From contig JBGCEH010000059.1 in the NCBI GenBank assembly GCA_045106195.1, forward strand, positions 176,759-240,758: a stretch of DNA of 64,000 nucleotides. The letters run 5' to 3'. The translations under genes were made by a program, and so were the position numbers. Shown piece after piece: positions 1 to 9,519 of this stretch (its first letter is position 1; every line of letters begins with the position of its first letter). The stretch is from Granulosicoccus sp045106195 (GTDB taxonomy: Bacteria; Pseudomonadota; Gammaproteobacteria; Granulosicoccales; Granulosicoccaceae). The notes beneath the pieces are model-generated. The model was given only the letters and a program-made list of their open reading frames with translations. It ran no database searches and had not been told where the DNA came from.

Positions 1-80
1 TCGGCTCCTGTCAGCTTTTGACCATGAGCATTATCGTGGCCTTCGCTGGTTTGTTCGTCTTGGTCGTTTTCTACACTCAT
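1..80 (-). CDS. possible N-terminus of a gene running off the left edge
   Basis: On the minus strand an ATG at 80-78 opens a frame that stays free of stops for 26 codons to the window edge. The peptide is hydrophilic and acidic, beginning MSVENDQDEQTSEGHDNAHG, with no signal peptide. It lies on the same strand as, and about 150 bases downstream of, the GGDEF/EAL gene. The ribosome binding site is poor (GGAAC about ten bases upstream). Too little is visible to name a family, and the start could be spurious. Confidence 0.3.
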   Translation of the reverse strand, partial: MSVENDQDEQTSEGHDNAHGQKLTGA

Positions 81-231
81 CCAGATGGTTCCGGCATGTC
101 TACGTTATACGAATGATGCTTCATGTAAGTGCTACGGCAACAACAACGAGCGTAATACAACCATCGCACTGTGCCAGTATATTGGCATTTTTACAGCAAT
201 CGCTCGGCCACTCCAACGTCTAACCCCGACG

Positions 232-2955
232 TCATGTCAGTTCAATCAACTCATGTTTAGAGTAGCTATTCTGTATAAGCAACGTCTCCAGCGCATCAGA
301 AGTTCCAGGCCTACACAGAAAATAGCCTTGTGCGTATTTGCAACTGGTACCACGCAATACCTCAAGTGTACTACGGTTTTCTATTCCTTCGGCGACCACA
401 TCGATGTCCAGGGTAGCTGCCATGGCAAGCACCGACATGACGATAGCCTTGCTCGGCTCATCAGAGTCCATGGCAACAATGAAGGACTTGTCGATTTTCA
501 AATAATCGATAGGCAGCCGTGTCAGGTAACTCAAGGAGGCGTAACCTGTTCCAAAATCGTCCAGCGATACGCTGACACCCAACGCCTTGGCTTGTTCGAT
601 AACACGAATGCAACTGCTGTTTTTTTCAATAAGCGCCGATTCTGTGATCTCAAGGTTAAGGAGCGATGCTGACATATTGCAACGCTCGAGAATAACCTCC
701 AGACGAGGTACAAAATTGGCTAGGCTCAGCTGCGCTGGTGAAACGTTGACAGACATCGTACAGTTATCAGGTAACAGGCCCATGTGCTCCCACCTGGCAT
801 ATTGCTGACAGGCGGTTTCCAGAACCCATTGACCAACCTCGTTAATCAACCCACTATCTTCCAGACTGTCAACTAGAGTCTGAGTATCAGGCACTGTGAT
901 GTCAGAAGGCGCCCATCGAAGCAGCGCTTCAAAACCCACAATAGTCGTGTTATCAAGGCGATATTGCGGCTGATAGACCAATGAAAATTCCTGTCGTTCG
1001 GTAGCGCGACGTACCCGAGCCTGTAACACCGATCGCTGAAGATCCTCATTCTGGAATTCTTTGGTATACACCACCCATCGTGAGCGACCGGACGACTTGG
1101 CCTTGTAGAGCGCTGTGTCGGCCTGTTTGATGAATTCGTCACTGCTGGTTGAGTTTACGCCAGCCAAGGCAATACCGATACTTGTTGACAAGTGAAGCTC
1201 GTTGTCAAACACATGAAACGTCTCGTTGAAGTTTCTGACGATACGCTCAGCCAGATTGCACACCTCCTCCTGGGTGCTGACACTTGAAACGATGATGGTG
1301 AATTCATCACCTCCCAGACGTGCACACAAATCCTCAGAGGGAACAGAATTTACCAGACGGTCCGCAACTTCACGTAGTAATTCATCACCACAATCATGAC
1401 CAAGGGTATCGTTGATGGATTTGAAGCCATCCAGATCCAGATACAGCAATGCTGTCTCGGTACGTTTTTGAGCGCTATTCAATCGCTCCTGCAATTGATC
1501 CAGAAACGCCGAACGGTTAGCAAGCCCGGTAAGCACGTCATGACTTGCCGCAAAGCGCAGTTTTTCACTGGCAAGATGGGTATCGGTGACATCCAGCAAT
1601 ACCAGCAGACAGCCACTGAAATGTCCGGTCTCGCTGATGGTAATTGTCGCTGACAGGGTCACCCAGCTGATTTTCCCAGTTGGTTTCTGTAGGCGAATAT
1701 TTCTTGAGAATATCTGGCTGTTACTCAAGCTCTCGCGAAGCTCCACCAGTGCATCCACCACATCCTCAGCGTGAATGGCATCGACCCAGCCTTCGCCCAG
1801 GGTTTCATCCATACTCAAACCACTGAGTTGACACCACATATCGTTGGCGTAGTCACACGTCCAATCCGCGCCGAGTTGTACGATACCCACCGGCGCTACA
1901 TTCGTCAGCGCCTTGAATTGCTGGTGGCTGGTACTGTTATCCTGAATCGGTGCCGATTCGTTTTCATGTTCGAAGACAAAGGTGGTGTAAACCGATCCCG
2001 CAACCCGTGTGTAGTAGGCTGAACATCGCAGATGAACCGTGTTACCACTTTCGATAACAGCAGAGACTGAGCGTTGGCGTATCGGCAGAATCTCGCCGGC
2101 AGATGAAGGCGTATCAAAGTTCACAGCATGCTTGAGAATCGGCATCAGAAACTCTTGCGGCAGATATCGATCGAACGCAGTTCCGAGCGCTCTTGCGCTC
2201 GCGCGTCCAAAGAGATTTTCAGCAGCCGGATTAAAAGCCGTAATCGTCGCGTTAGTATCCGTGATAACCACCGCATTGATTGAAGCACTCATGAGCTGCA
2301 CATAGTGGCGTGCACCCGAGTCCTCTCCGCCGGAATTTACATTGGGCACAGGCGATGCGAAAAATGCGCTGCGTTGTCGAGCTGTCAGAGTCTTGACAAG
2401 CGTTGTCAGCGTCTCCATCAGCCCGCCTTCGCCATTGACCCTTTCCGGCCTGGACGGATTGGCAATAAACAAAACCGATGTACATGAAACGCCTGCCTCG
2501 ATTGGCAGCATAATAAAATAGCGGATGGGTGGGTGAGATCCGGGCAAACAGGACGGTAGCCCAATATCTGTTGGCTTACCACTAACCCCACGACGCAACC
2601 GCATAATGGACAGTATCATGGGATCAGGACGCCGGCTTGCCAGAGAGTCATGGCATATTTGCACTTGCCCGTCAGGGTTACGCTCGGCAGCAGCGGCCAA
2701 CTTGACGAACTGCTCTGCATAAGCACCGCGTCCGGCGGGATTCAGAACAAACGCATAATTTGAATCTGTTGCTTTTAGAGCATGGAGCAGCAACAGCTCA
2801 TATTGTCTTCGCTCCGGCCCGGAATCGTTTGCCGCATCTTCACTCTCATTCTCCGCCGCCAGAGCGTCCAGCTCATCAGCCAGACTGGCCGGCGCTGCAG
2901 CTGTTCTTTTGGCTTTTGGAGATTGAGCAGGATGTGTTATGGACATAGAACCCAA
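232..2955 (-). CDS. PAS-PAS-GGDEF-EAL cyclic-di-GMP signalling protein
   Basis: A 907-residue protein that should make and/or break down cyclic di-GMP. Residues 1-210 form a region without a recognised family. Two PAS-like segments follow at about 215-330 and 343-460, then a GGDEF domain (about 468-630) and an EAL domain (about 645-890). The GGDEF motif is intact at 548-552, but the usual RxxD inhibitory site is PSED at 539-542, so product inhibition through that site is unlikely. The EAL motif is intact at 676-678, as is DDFGTGYASL from 799, and the KIDKSF and AEGIEN segments are present, so phosphodiesterase activity is expected. No membrane segment or signal peptide is visible, so it is probably cytoplasmic and senses a ligand or redox signal through PAS. 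An in-frame ATG three codons in is an alternative start. Confidence 0.93.
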   Translation of the reverse strand: MGSMSITHPAQSPKAKRTAAAPASLADELDALAAENESEDAANDSGPERRQYELLLLHALKATDSNYAFVLNPAGRGAYAEQFVKLAAAAERNPDGQVQICHDSLASRRPDPMILSIMRLRRGVSGKPTDIGLPSCLPGSHPPIRYFIMLPIEAGVSCTSVLFIANPSRPERVNGEGGLMETLTTLVKTLTARQRSAFFASPVPNVNSGGEDSGARHYVQLMSASINAVVITDTNATITAFNPAAENLFGRASARALGTAFDRYLPQEFLMPILKHAVNFDTPSSAGEILPIRQRSVSAVIESGNTVHLRCSAYYTRVAGSVYTTFVFEHENESAPIQDNSTSHQQFKALTNVAPVGIVQLGADWTCDYANDMWCQLSGLSMDETLGEGWVDAIHAEDVVDALVELRESLSNSQIFSRNIRLQKPTGKISWVTLSATITISETGHFSGCLLVLLDVTDTHLASEKLRFAASHDVLTGLANRSAFLDQLQERLNSAQKRTETALLYLDLDGFKSINDTLGHDCGDELLREVADRLVNSVPSEDLCARLGGDEFTIIVSSVSTQEEVCNLAERIVRNFNETFHVFDNELHLSTSIGIALAGVNSTSSDEFIKQADTALYKAKSSGRSRWVVYTKEFQNEDLQRSVLQARVRRATERQEFSLVYQPQYRLDNTTIVGFEALLRWAPSDITVPDTQTLVDSLEDSGLINEVGQWVLETACQQYARWEHMGLLPDNCTMSVNVSPAQLSLANFVPRLEVILERCNMSASLLNLEITESALIEKNSSCIRVIEQAKALGVSVSLDDFGTGYASLSYLTRLPIDYLKIDKSFIVAMDSDEPSKAIVMSVLAMAATLDIDVVAEGIENRSTLEVLRGTSCKYAQGYFLCRPGTSDALETLLIQNSYSKHELIELT

Positions 2956-3091
2956 TGAAGGATGGCACAGGAAACTCTACGCCGCTACTTCTGATCATAG
3001 AGCATACACTCCCAACAGATTAGACAAGTAGCCGTAACACGTTGTCTCATGTCAAATTCTTGGAGGTTACATAACGTATCCCGACAGTTTG

Positions 3092-5182
3092 TTAAACCCC
3101 GCCATAGTCTTTTTTTCCATCACCAATCCAGCGTCGTACCAATCCCTCTACTGCAACAGGCCTGTGCGCCAGTAAATCGTCGGCTATCCGCGTCACCTCA
3201 TCCAGAAGATCATCATCGCGACCCAAACTCGCAATACGAAACTCGGCTAGCCCTGTCTGGCGCGTACCAAGAACCTCACCAGCACCTCGCAACTCCAGAT
3301 CTTTCTGCGCTATAACAAATCCGTCGTTGGTTTCCCGCATAATCCCCAGTCGCTCACGCGCGTTGTTCGACAGGGGAGGCTGGTATAAAAGGATACAACT
3401 ACTTTGTGCACTTCCGCGCCCCACTCTTCCTCGTAACTGGTGCAGTTGTGACAATCCGAGTCGCTCTGCATTCTCAATAATCATCAGCGAGGCATTAGGC
3501 ACATCCACTCCGACTTCGATGACCGTGGTTGCTACCAGCAGATTCACCTCCTGCTGCTTGAAGGATTGCATGATGGCCTCCTTCTCTCGACCTTTGAGTC
3601 GTCCGTGAACCATCGCTACCCGGCAATCAGGCAATAGCTCCCGCAGAACCTGCAAGGTATCCTCTGCCGCTTCGGCCTGTAACGAGTCAGATTCTTCGAT
3701 CAAGGTGCATACCCAATACACCTGCCGCCCTTCTCTAATCGCAGCACCGACACGTTCGATAACCTCTGTACGCCTTGCATTATCCAACGCAACGGTTTTG
3801 ACCGGCTTGCGTCCCGGCGGCAACTCATCAATTACAGAGACATCCAGATCAGCGTACGCTGTCATGGCAAGCGTTCTGGGAATGGGTGTCGCCGTCATAA
3901 TCAACTGATGCGGCAGGCTTTGTTGTGTTGCTCCCTTGTTACGCAGCGCCATGCGCTGATGCACACCGAAGCGATGTTGCTCGTCAATAATGGCAAGCCC
4001 CAGATTAGCAAACTCGACATCGTTTTGAAACAGGGCATGGGTTCCAACCACAATCTTGTGATGGCCCATCGCAATAGCCTCGATACTGGCGCGCCGTGCC
4101 GCTGCCCGAAGCTTGCCTGTCAGCCACACCACACCGATGCCCAGCGATTCAAACCAGGCAGAAAAATTAAGCATGTGCTGTTCGGCCAGTATCTCAGTGG
4201 GTGCCATCATCGCTACCTGATAACCACTTTCAACCGCTTGTGCTGCGGCCAGCGCTGCCACGATCGTCTTTCCCGAACCCACATCTCCCTGCACCAGTCT
4301 GAGCATGGGTTCAGCGGTACCCATATCATCAATGACCTCTTTCAGCACTCGACTCTGCGCACTTGTAAGTTGAAAATCCAGTGATGATTTCAGTTGCGCC
4401 ATGAGCTCGCCACCTGGCCTGATCAGGGGAGCCTGGAACGTTTGTGCCTGGACGCGCAGCAGACGCAGCCCCAACCGGTGAGCGACAAGCTCCTCGAGTG
4501 CCAACCGCCTGTGTGCAGGATGCAGGCCCTCTATCAAGGCCACCACATCGGCATCTGGTGGCGGACGATGCACAATACGCAACGCGGCACCTAGCTCAGG
4601 CAGCTGCATGGCAGACAAATGCTGATCGCTCAGGTAATCACTCAGTGCCTGTTGATCCAGAACGACAAGCGCTTGGTCTGTAAGCTTTCTGAATGTGCCT
4701 TGCTGTACACCTTCTGTGGTGTGATAAAACGGCGTCAGAGTATCGTTGAGCGATACCTGCATTGACGCATCATCTGACAACAGACGATATTCAGGATGCA
4801 CGATCTCCAGCATCCCGGGGCCTCGACGAATCTCGCCAAAGCACTGTACCCGCTTGCCGACGGAAAACTGAGCTACCTGCGATTGCGAGAAATGAAAGAA
4901 TCGCAATGTGATCGTGCCACTGCCATCGTTGATGCGTACCAGCAACGACCGGCGTTGGCGGATGAGTACCTCAGCGAGCAGCACCTCGCCACACACCAGC
5001 GCCTCCTGGCCGGGTCGCAGCGCACCAATGCGTGAAAGCCGGGTTCTATCCTGGTATCTGAACGGCAGATGGAACAGGACGTCCTGAAGGGTGTGAATAC
5101 CAATGCCACTGAGTTTTGTGGCCATCACGGCACCAACACCCTTGAGCGTTTCGACGCTGATGGCATCCAGCGATGACGGCAT
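3092..5182 (-). CDS. recG: ATP-dependent DNA helicase RecG
   Basis: RecG is the branch-migration helicase that remodels Holliday junctions and stalled forks. From the ATG at 5182 the product is 696 residues, matching the usual 690-700. An upstream ATG at 5230 would add 16 residues with no family support. The wedge/OB region is N-terminal, and the helicase core follows with Walker A GDVGSGKT at about 299-306 and the RecG-type DEQHRFG box at about 400. The C-terminal helicase half carries the conserved QLRGRVGRG segment. It follows ridA, spoT, rpoZ and gmk on the same strand, a gammaproteobacterial arrangement, and may be co-transcribed with ridA, since only about 55 bases separate them. Confidence 0.96.
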   Translation of the reverse strand: MPSSLDAISVETLKGVGAVMATKLSGIGIHTLQDVLFHLPFRYQDRTRLSRIGALRPGQEALVCGEVLLAEVLIRQRRSLLVRINDGSGTITLRFFHFSQSQVAQFSVGKRVQCFGEIRRGPGMLEIVHPEYRLLSDDASMQVSLNDTLTPFYHTTEGVQQGTFRKLTDQALVVLDQQALSDYLSDQHLSAMQLPELGAALRIVHRPPPDADVVALIEGLHPAHRRLALEELVAHRLGLRLLRVQAQTFQAPLIRPGGELMAQLKSSLDFQLTSAQSRVLKEVIDDMGTAEPMLRLVQGDVGSGKTIVAALAAAQAVESGYQVAMMAPTEILAEQHMLNFSAWFESLGIGVVWLTGKLRAAARRASIEAIAMGHHKIVVGTHALFQNDVEFANLGLAIIDEQHRFGVHQRMALRNKGATQQSLPHQLIMTATPIPRTLAMTAYADLDVSVIDELPPGRKPVKTVALDNARRTEVIERVGAAIREGRQVYWVCTLIEESDSLQAEAAEDTLQVLRELLPDCRVAMVHGRLKGREKEAIMQSFKQQEVNLLVATTVIEVGVDVPNASLMIIENAERLGLSQLHQLRGRVGRGSAQSSCILLYQPPLSNNARERLGIMRETNDGFVIAQKDLELRGAGEVLGTRQTGLAEFRIASLGRDDDLLDEVTRIADDLLAHRPVAVEGLVRRWIGDGKKDYGGV

Positions 5183-5236
5183 TACGCAGCGGCTACCGAT
5201 GAACCACAGAGGCAGACCAGAACTCCGCACATAGGC

Positions 5237-5620
5237 TTAACCCAGGTGCATCACACCTTCAACTTCAACGGCCACATTACGAGGTAATGAGGCAACGCCA
5301 ATGGCAGCCCGCGCAGGAAAAGGCTTGCTGAACCGTTCTTCCATTACCTCGTTGACCAGCGGGAAATCTGCAAGATCAGTGAGAAATACGGTCAGTTTCA
5401 CCACGTGATCGAATGAGCCACCAGCGCTTTTGCAGACCGCTTCCAGATTATCGAACACCTGCACCACCTGAGTTCGTACATCATCACTGACAAGCTCCAT
5501 CGTGCCCGGAACCAGTGGAATGGCGCCGGATAAATAAACGGTGTCACCGGCGCGTACCGCCTGGGAATACGCACCGATGGCAGCAGGGGCGTCTTCAGTA
5601 TGAAAGGTATGGCGAGGCAT
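5237..5620 (-). CDS. ridA: RidA family reactive enamine/imine deaminase
   Basis: A 128-residue RidA/YjgF/YER057c/UK114 family protein. The family hydrolyses reactive 2-aminoacrylate-type enamines formed by PLP enzymes, protecting central metabolism. The start at 5620 gives the typical N-terminus (MPRHTFHTEDAPAAIGAYSQ) and family length; a start at 5671 would add 17 unrelated residues. The conserved YSQAVRAGDTVYLSG segment and the C-terminal ARAAIGVASLPRNVAVEVE, which carries the active-site arginine, are both visible. It lies between spoT and recG, a common location in gammaproteobacteria. Confidence 0.95.
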   Translation of the reverse strand: MPRHTFHTEDAPAAIGAYSQAVRAGDTVYLSGAIPLVPGTMELVSDDVRTQVVQVFDNLEAVCKSAGGSFDHVVKLTVFLTDLADFPLVNEVMEERFSKPFPARAAIGVASLPRNVAVEVEGVMHLG

Positions 5621-5739
5621 GGCGTACTCATTATCAGTGTATAGGGGAGGTGACAGTATAAACCGACACACCTGTGAACACGCTGTTCAGTTCACTTGTG
5701 CTGCAAACCTGACATCAATCTTCGTAAACAGCGGCTTGT

Positions 5740-8052
5740 TCAGCTCTCACGCTTGACACTCCGGACAACCGTCAGATTGCGCAAGCGCCTGACAATGCGG
5801 GCCAGCTGCACACGGCTTTCCACAGAGAGCACGATGCGGATGCTGATATCATCCTGACCACGGTTATTGAAGTCCATGTTCTCGATATTGACGTTCATCA
5901 AAGACATCGTATTGGTGACCCTGGCCAACGCTCCGGGCTGGTTGACCAAGTGACAGATGATCACCACCTCGAACTGGCCTTTGATCTCAGCCGCCCAGTC
6001 CACGGCTACCCACTCTTTCGGGCGTCGCCGGAATCGTCTTACATTGCGACATCCCGAGCGATGGACAGCGACTCCCTTTCCCGGCGTGAAGAATCCCTGT
6101 ACGTTATCTCCGGGGATCGGGCGACAGCACTGAGCCATGTATAGCGTGGGACTGCTGGCAGAATCGATCACCACCGGCGCGACCTCCTTTACGGGCGAAG
6201 GCTCTCCACCATCGACCGATTCATTGCCGTGCTCCAGGTCGACCAGACGCTGGGCAATCTGGCTGGGCAGATGATTGCCGAGCCCGATGTCGGCAAACAA
6301 ATCCTCCCGATCAACCAGACGACGCTCCGACAACAACGCACTGACAGATTTTTGCGACATGGTCTCCAATGATATGGCATGACGGCCCAGCGCGCGACGT
6401 AGCAGCCGCTCTCCGAACTGGATGGCTTCGGATCGATCCATTGCCCGCAAATGTTGCCGGATGGCCGTACGTGCCTTGGCAGTTACCACGGAATTGAGCC
6501 ACATTGGACTGATCGCGATATTAGGCCCGGTAATGATCTCAACCGTCTCGCCATTACGTAGTGGTGTGCTCAATGACACCAGACGTTTGTCGACCATCGC
6601 GGAAACACTTTTATTACCGACTTCTGAATGCACTGCGTAGGCAAAATCTACCGGGGTTGCATCCTTTGGTAACTGAATGATGCGCCCTTTCGGGGTAAAG
6701 ACATAAATCTCTCCGGGGTAAATATCGATTTTGACGCTCTCGACAAACTCTATCGAGTCAGTTGCGCTATGGTGCAAATCGACGAGCTTTTCCAGCCAAC
6801 CCGGCGTGGAGACAGGCATTGTATTATCAAGGCTGTTCTTGTATTCCCAGTGTGCAGCAATTCCGGACTCCGCCATGGTATGCATCTGACGGGTGCGTAT
6901 CTGCACCTCAAGCGGTGTATTCTCGGCGCCATGCTTTAGCACAGTGTGCAAGGACTGATAGCCGTTTTGTTTGGGCAAGGCAATGAAATCCTTGAAACGA
7001 GAAAATATCGGCGGGTACATGTGATGCACGATACCCAGCACCTGATAGCACTCATCAACATTACTGACGATTATGCGCAATGCAAGCATGTCGAACACGC
7101 GTTCGAAATTCACCTGCTTTTTCAGCATTTTCTTGTAGAGGCTGTATAAATGCTTTTCCCGTCCGCTGACTTTTGCCTCGATACCCTTCTCGCTCAGGCT
7201 ACCCTCGATACGCTCAATGACACGATCGAGGATCTGATTGCGATGTGTCAACTGCTCAACCGTTGCTTCCAGAATACGACTGCGCATCGGGTAGCAGGCG
7301 TTGAAGCCAAGATCTTCCAGTTCGTTCTTGACGGTGAACATACCCAGCCGTGAGGCGATGGGAGCGTACACCTCCAGCGTCTCCTTGCCAATACGTCGGC
7401 GTTTGTCCGGGCGCAGTGAGCCTATCGTTCTCATATTGTGCAATCGATCGCCCAACTTGATCATGATGACGCGTAAATCAGTGACCATCGCCAACAGCAT
7501 CTTCATGAAGCTTTCGGCTTGCGCCTCCGCCTTGCTCCTGAAACTTAAATGGTTCAGCTTGCTGACCCCATCGACGATGTGGGTCACCTCTTCACCGAAT
7601 ACCTCGACCAGATGATCCCGACTTACAGGCGTGTCTTCCAGCACATCGTGCATCAGCGCTGCCATGACACTCATGTGATCGAGCCCCATGTCGAACACAA
7701 GACCTGCAACCGCAACCGGATGGGTAATGTAAGGCTCGCCTGAACTCCGGGTCTGACCGGTGTGCGCCTCGCGAGCCAGCACAAAAGCGCGCGATACATC
7801 AGCCATTTGCTGACTGTTATAGCGGGTCTTGATCTTCTCCTGCAATTCAGAATAGGCTTGCAACTCGATTGGCATGACCGAAGTCTGCTCGGGAGTCGTC
7901 ATCACTGGCGGTACTGGATCAGTGGCCATCGTTTTCGAGGCTTTGGATGACCGACGAGTGGTAGCAGGCTTTTTCGCGCGGCGTTGAGAAGCTGCACCGG
8001 GAGCTTTCTTGCCCCGTGATTTTGTTGTCGGAGTGGGAACGTCGACTTTCAC
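5740..8052 (-). CDS. spoT: bifunctional (p)ppGpp synthetase/hydrolase SpoT
   Basis: A 770-residue RelA/SpoT homologue controlling the stringent-response alarmone. The HD hydrolase domain carries HDVLEDT at 135-141 and GDRLHNMRT at 201-209. The synthetase domain has the RFKD (RxKD) motif at 352-355 typical of bifunctional enzymes, and EVQIRT at 382-387. A TGS domain lies around 430-490 and a C-terminal ACT domain around 690-770. The first 55-60 residues are a basic Lys/Ala/Thr-rich, low-complexity extension absent from the E. coli protein (702 residues); a downstream start would remove it. It is transcribed after rpoZ, the classic gmk-rpoZ-spoT order. Confidence 0.97.
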   Translation of the reverse strand: MKVDVPTPTTKSRGKKAPGAASQRRAKKPATTRRSSKASKTMATDPVPPVMTTPEQTSVMPIELQAYSELQEKIKTRYNSQQMADVSRAFVLAREAHTGQTRSSGEPYITHPVAVAGLVFDMGLDHMSVMAALMHDVLEDTPVSRDHLVEVFGEEVTHIVDGVSKLNHLSFRSKAEAQAESFMKMLLAMVTDLRVIMIKLGDRLHNMRTIGSLRPDKRRRIGKETLEVYAPIASRLGMFTVKNELEDLGFNACYPMRSRILEATVEQLTHRNQILDRVIERIEGSLSEKGIEAKVSGREKHLYSLYKKMLKKQVNFERVFDMLALRIIVSNVDECYQVLGIVHHMYPPIFSRFKDFIALPKQNGYQSLHTVLKHGAENTPLEVQIRTRQMHTMAESGIAAHWEYKNSLDNTMPVSTPGWLEKLVDLHHSATDSIEFVESVKIDIYPGEIYVFTPKGRIIQLPKDATPVDFAYAVHSEVGNKSVSAMVDKRLVSLSTPLRNGETVEIITGPNIAISPMWLNSVVTAKARTAIRQHLRAMDRSEAIQFGERLLRRALGRHAISLETMSQKSVSALLSERRLVDREDLFADIGLGNHLPSQIAQRLVDLEHGNESVDGGEPSPVKEVAPVVIDSASSPTLYMAQCCRPIPGDNVQGFFTPGKGVAVHRSGCRNVRRFRRRPKEWVAVDWAAEIKGQFEVVIICHLVNQPGALARVTNTMSLMNVNIENMDFNNRGQDDISIRIVLSVESRVQLARIVRRLRNLTVVRSVKRES

Positions 8053-8163
8053 GCGTCACGTTCGCGGGTGCCGGTTTCAGATACCAAACCGGAGCAGCGC
8101 CGTGGACAGCTCCACAGCGCGCCGTGTTCTTTTGAGGCGGGCCACCGGGATTGTGGCCTGTTT

Positions 8164-8421
8164 CTAGAATTCTTCGCGCAGGTCTTTGTCATACATTACG
8201 GGCTCTACGGGGGTCGGAGCCGGAGCTTCCTGCAGGATGTCTTCGCCGATTAGTCCGTCTGCTATTTCGCGCAAGGCAATGACGGTGGGTTTGTCATCGT
8301 CTTCGGGTACCAACGCTTCTGCGCCCATCGAAATGTTGCGTGCGCGCTTGGAAGCGATCAATACCAGATCGAACCGGTTATTGACCATTGACAGACTGTC
8401 TTCAACAGTTACTCGTGCCAT
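8164..8421 (-). CDS. rpoZ: RNA polymerase omega subunit
   Basis: An 85-residue omega subunit, which assists assembly of beta-prime into RNA polymerase and takes part in ppGpp binding. The N-terminal MARVTVEDSLSMVNNRFDLV and the following ASKRARNI segment are family hallmarks. An AGGAT ribosome binding site stands about ten bases upstream of the ATG. spoT begins about 110 bases downstream on the same strand, so alarmone synthesis and its polymerase target are probably co-transcribed. Confidence 0.97.
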   Translation of the reverse strand: MARVTVEDSLSMVNNRFDLVLIASKRARNISMGAEALVPEDDDKPTVIALREIADGLIGEDILQEAPAPTPVEPVMYDKDLREEF

Positions 8422-8454
8422 GAAACTTTCATCCTACTCTCGACGGAACCTTGC

Positions 8455-8460
8455 AGTATA
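8455..8460 (-). promoter_or_regulatory. possible -10 element upstream of rpoZ
   Basis: On the minus strand TATACT stands 34 bases upstream of the rpoZ ATG. No convincing -35 hexamer is found 16-18 bases further upstream, so this is only a candidate. The rest of the 279-base gap between gmk and rpoZ shows nothing else I can name. Confidence 0.25.
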
Positions 8461-8700
8461 GTGAACTCACAGTACAAAGGCCACACTGATATATAGCCTA
8501 TTTGTTATACAACTACGATAATTGCGCAAAAAAATGCCCGTTCAGAGCGTTAAATTACGGTAACTCACGGACAAGGTTCTGTGAACAGCTCGATAGTGCG
8601 GTTAAATTGCGCTGAGAAGGCCAGCTTATGGATCGACTAACAGGTCACTGACCGCCCCGATGCAACCGCACAGTCATTCCAGCGCTGCTAAGAGTATGAA

Positions 8701-9324
8701 CTAGTCGTGGGTCAGGCTGGTTATCAATCCTGCATGGCGTAGTGCCTGATTGGATTTGAGCACGCGGTGACTCAGAACAACCGCTTTCAGCTCAGCCAGT
8801 GCCTGGTCAAAGTCATCATTGATGATCAGGTAATCTGCCCGATGATACTGACGCATTTCAAGCACTGCTTCTGCCGTGCGTTGCTCGATGACCTCATCAG
8901 AATCCTGGCCACGGCCCCGTAACCGTTCAATCAGCGTGTTACGTGAGGGAGGCAGAATGAAAATTGAAATCACGTCAGAGAGTTTCTGCCTGACCTGAGC
9001 CGCACCTTGCCAGTCTATTTCAAGAATGACATCGGTACCATTGGAGAGGGCAGTGTTCACACCCTGCATGCTGGTGCCGTAATAATTTCCAAACACCTCG
9101 GCGTATTCCAGAAACTGGTCTGAATCTATCATCGACTCAAATTCTTCGCGGCTCACGTAGCAGTAGTGCTCGCCTTCTTTCTCCCCGGGACGCTGCGCCC
9201 GCGTTGTGTGAGACACAGCAACGGTCAACTCAGTCAGCTCGGCGATTGCCCGCCGCACCAGCGATGTCTTTCCAGCGCCGGAAGGAGCCGATACGATGAA
9301 CATCTGGGCCTGATTACTTTGCAT
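8701..9324 (-). CDS. gmk: guanylate kinase
   Basis: Phosphorylates GMP to GDP in purine salvage and synthesis. The 207-residue length matches the family. The P-loop SAPSGAGKTS spans 12-21. The GMP-binding HTTRAQRPGEKEGEHYCYVS segment and the conserved EYAEVFGNYYGTS and ILEIDWQGA segments are all present. It is the first gene of the leftward gmk-rpoZ-spoT group and is divergent from the thioredoxin-like gene, so the 195 bases between 9325 and 9519 should hold promoters for both. Confidence 0.97.
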   Translation of the reverse strand: MQSNQAQMFIVSAPSGAGKTSLVRRAIAELTELTVAVSHTTRAQRPGEKEGEHYCYVSREEFESMIDSDQFLEYAEVFGNYYGTSMQGVNTALSNGTDVILEIDWQGAAQVRQKLSDVISIFILPPSRNTLIERLRGRGQDSDEVIEQRTAEAVLEMRQYHRADYLIINDDFDQALAELKAVVLSHRVLKSNQALRHAGLITSLTHD

Positions 9325-9519
9325 GATTCGTATGTCGAAAATCGTGGAATGAAATAAGCTTCGGGTGCTGACTGTGATTAATCAGCGGTGGTAACCCAGC
9401 GACGACCAGACCAACAAAACGCACGCGCCGTAAGCATCATCCGAGAGCAGGACGAGACGCAAGCACAAGCACCCACACACAGCTACTATAACGGCCTGAC
9501 CCCACTTCAGATACACCTT

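Noticed and set aside
85..672. 195-codon frame on the plus strand at the left edge
   Set aside because: It lies mostly antisense to the GGDEF/EAL gene and its sequence is Cys/Arg-rich noise typical of a shadow frame.
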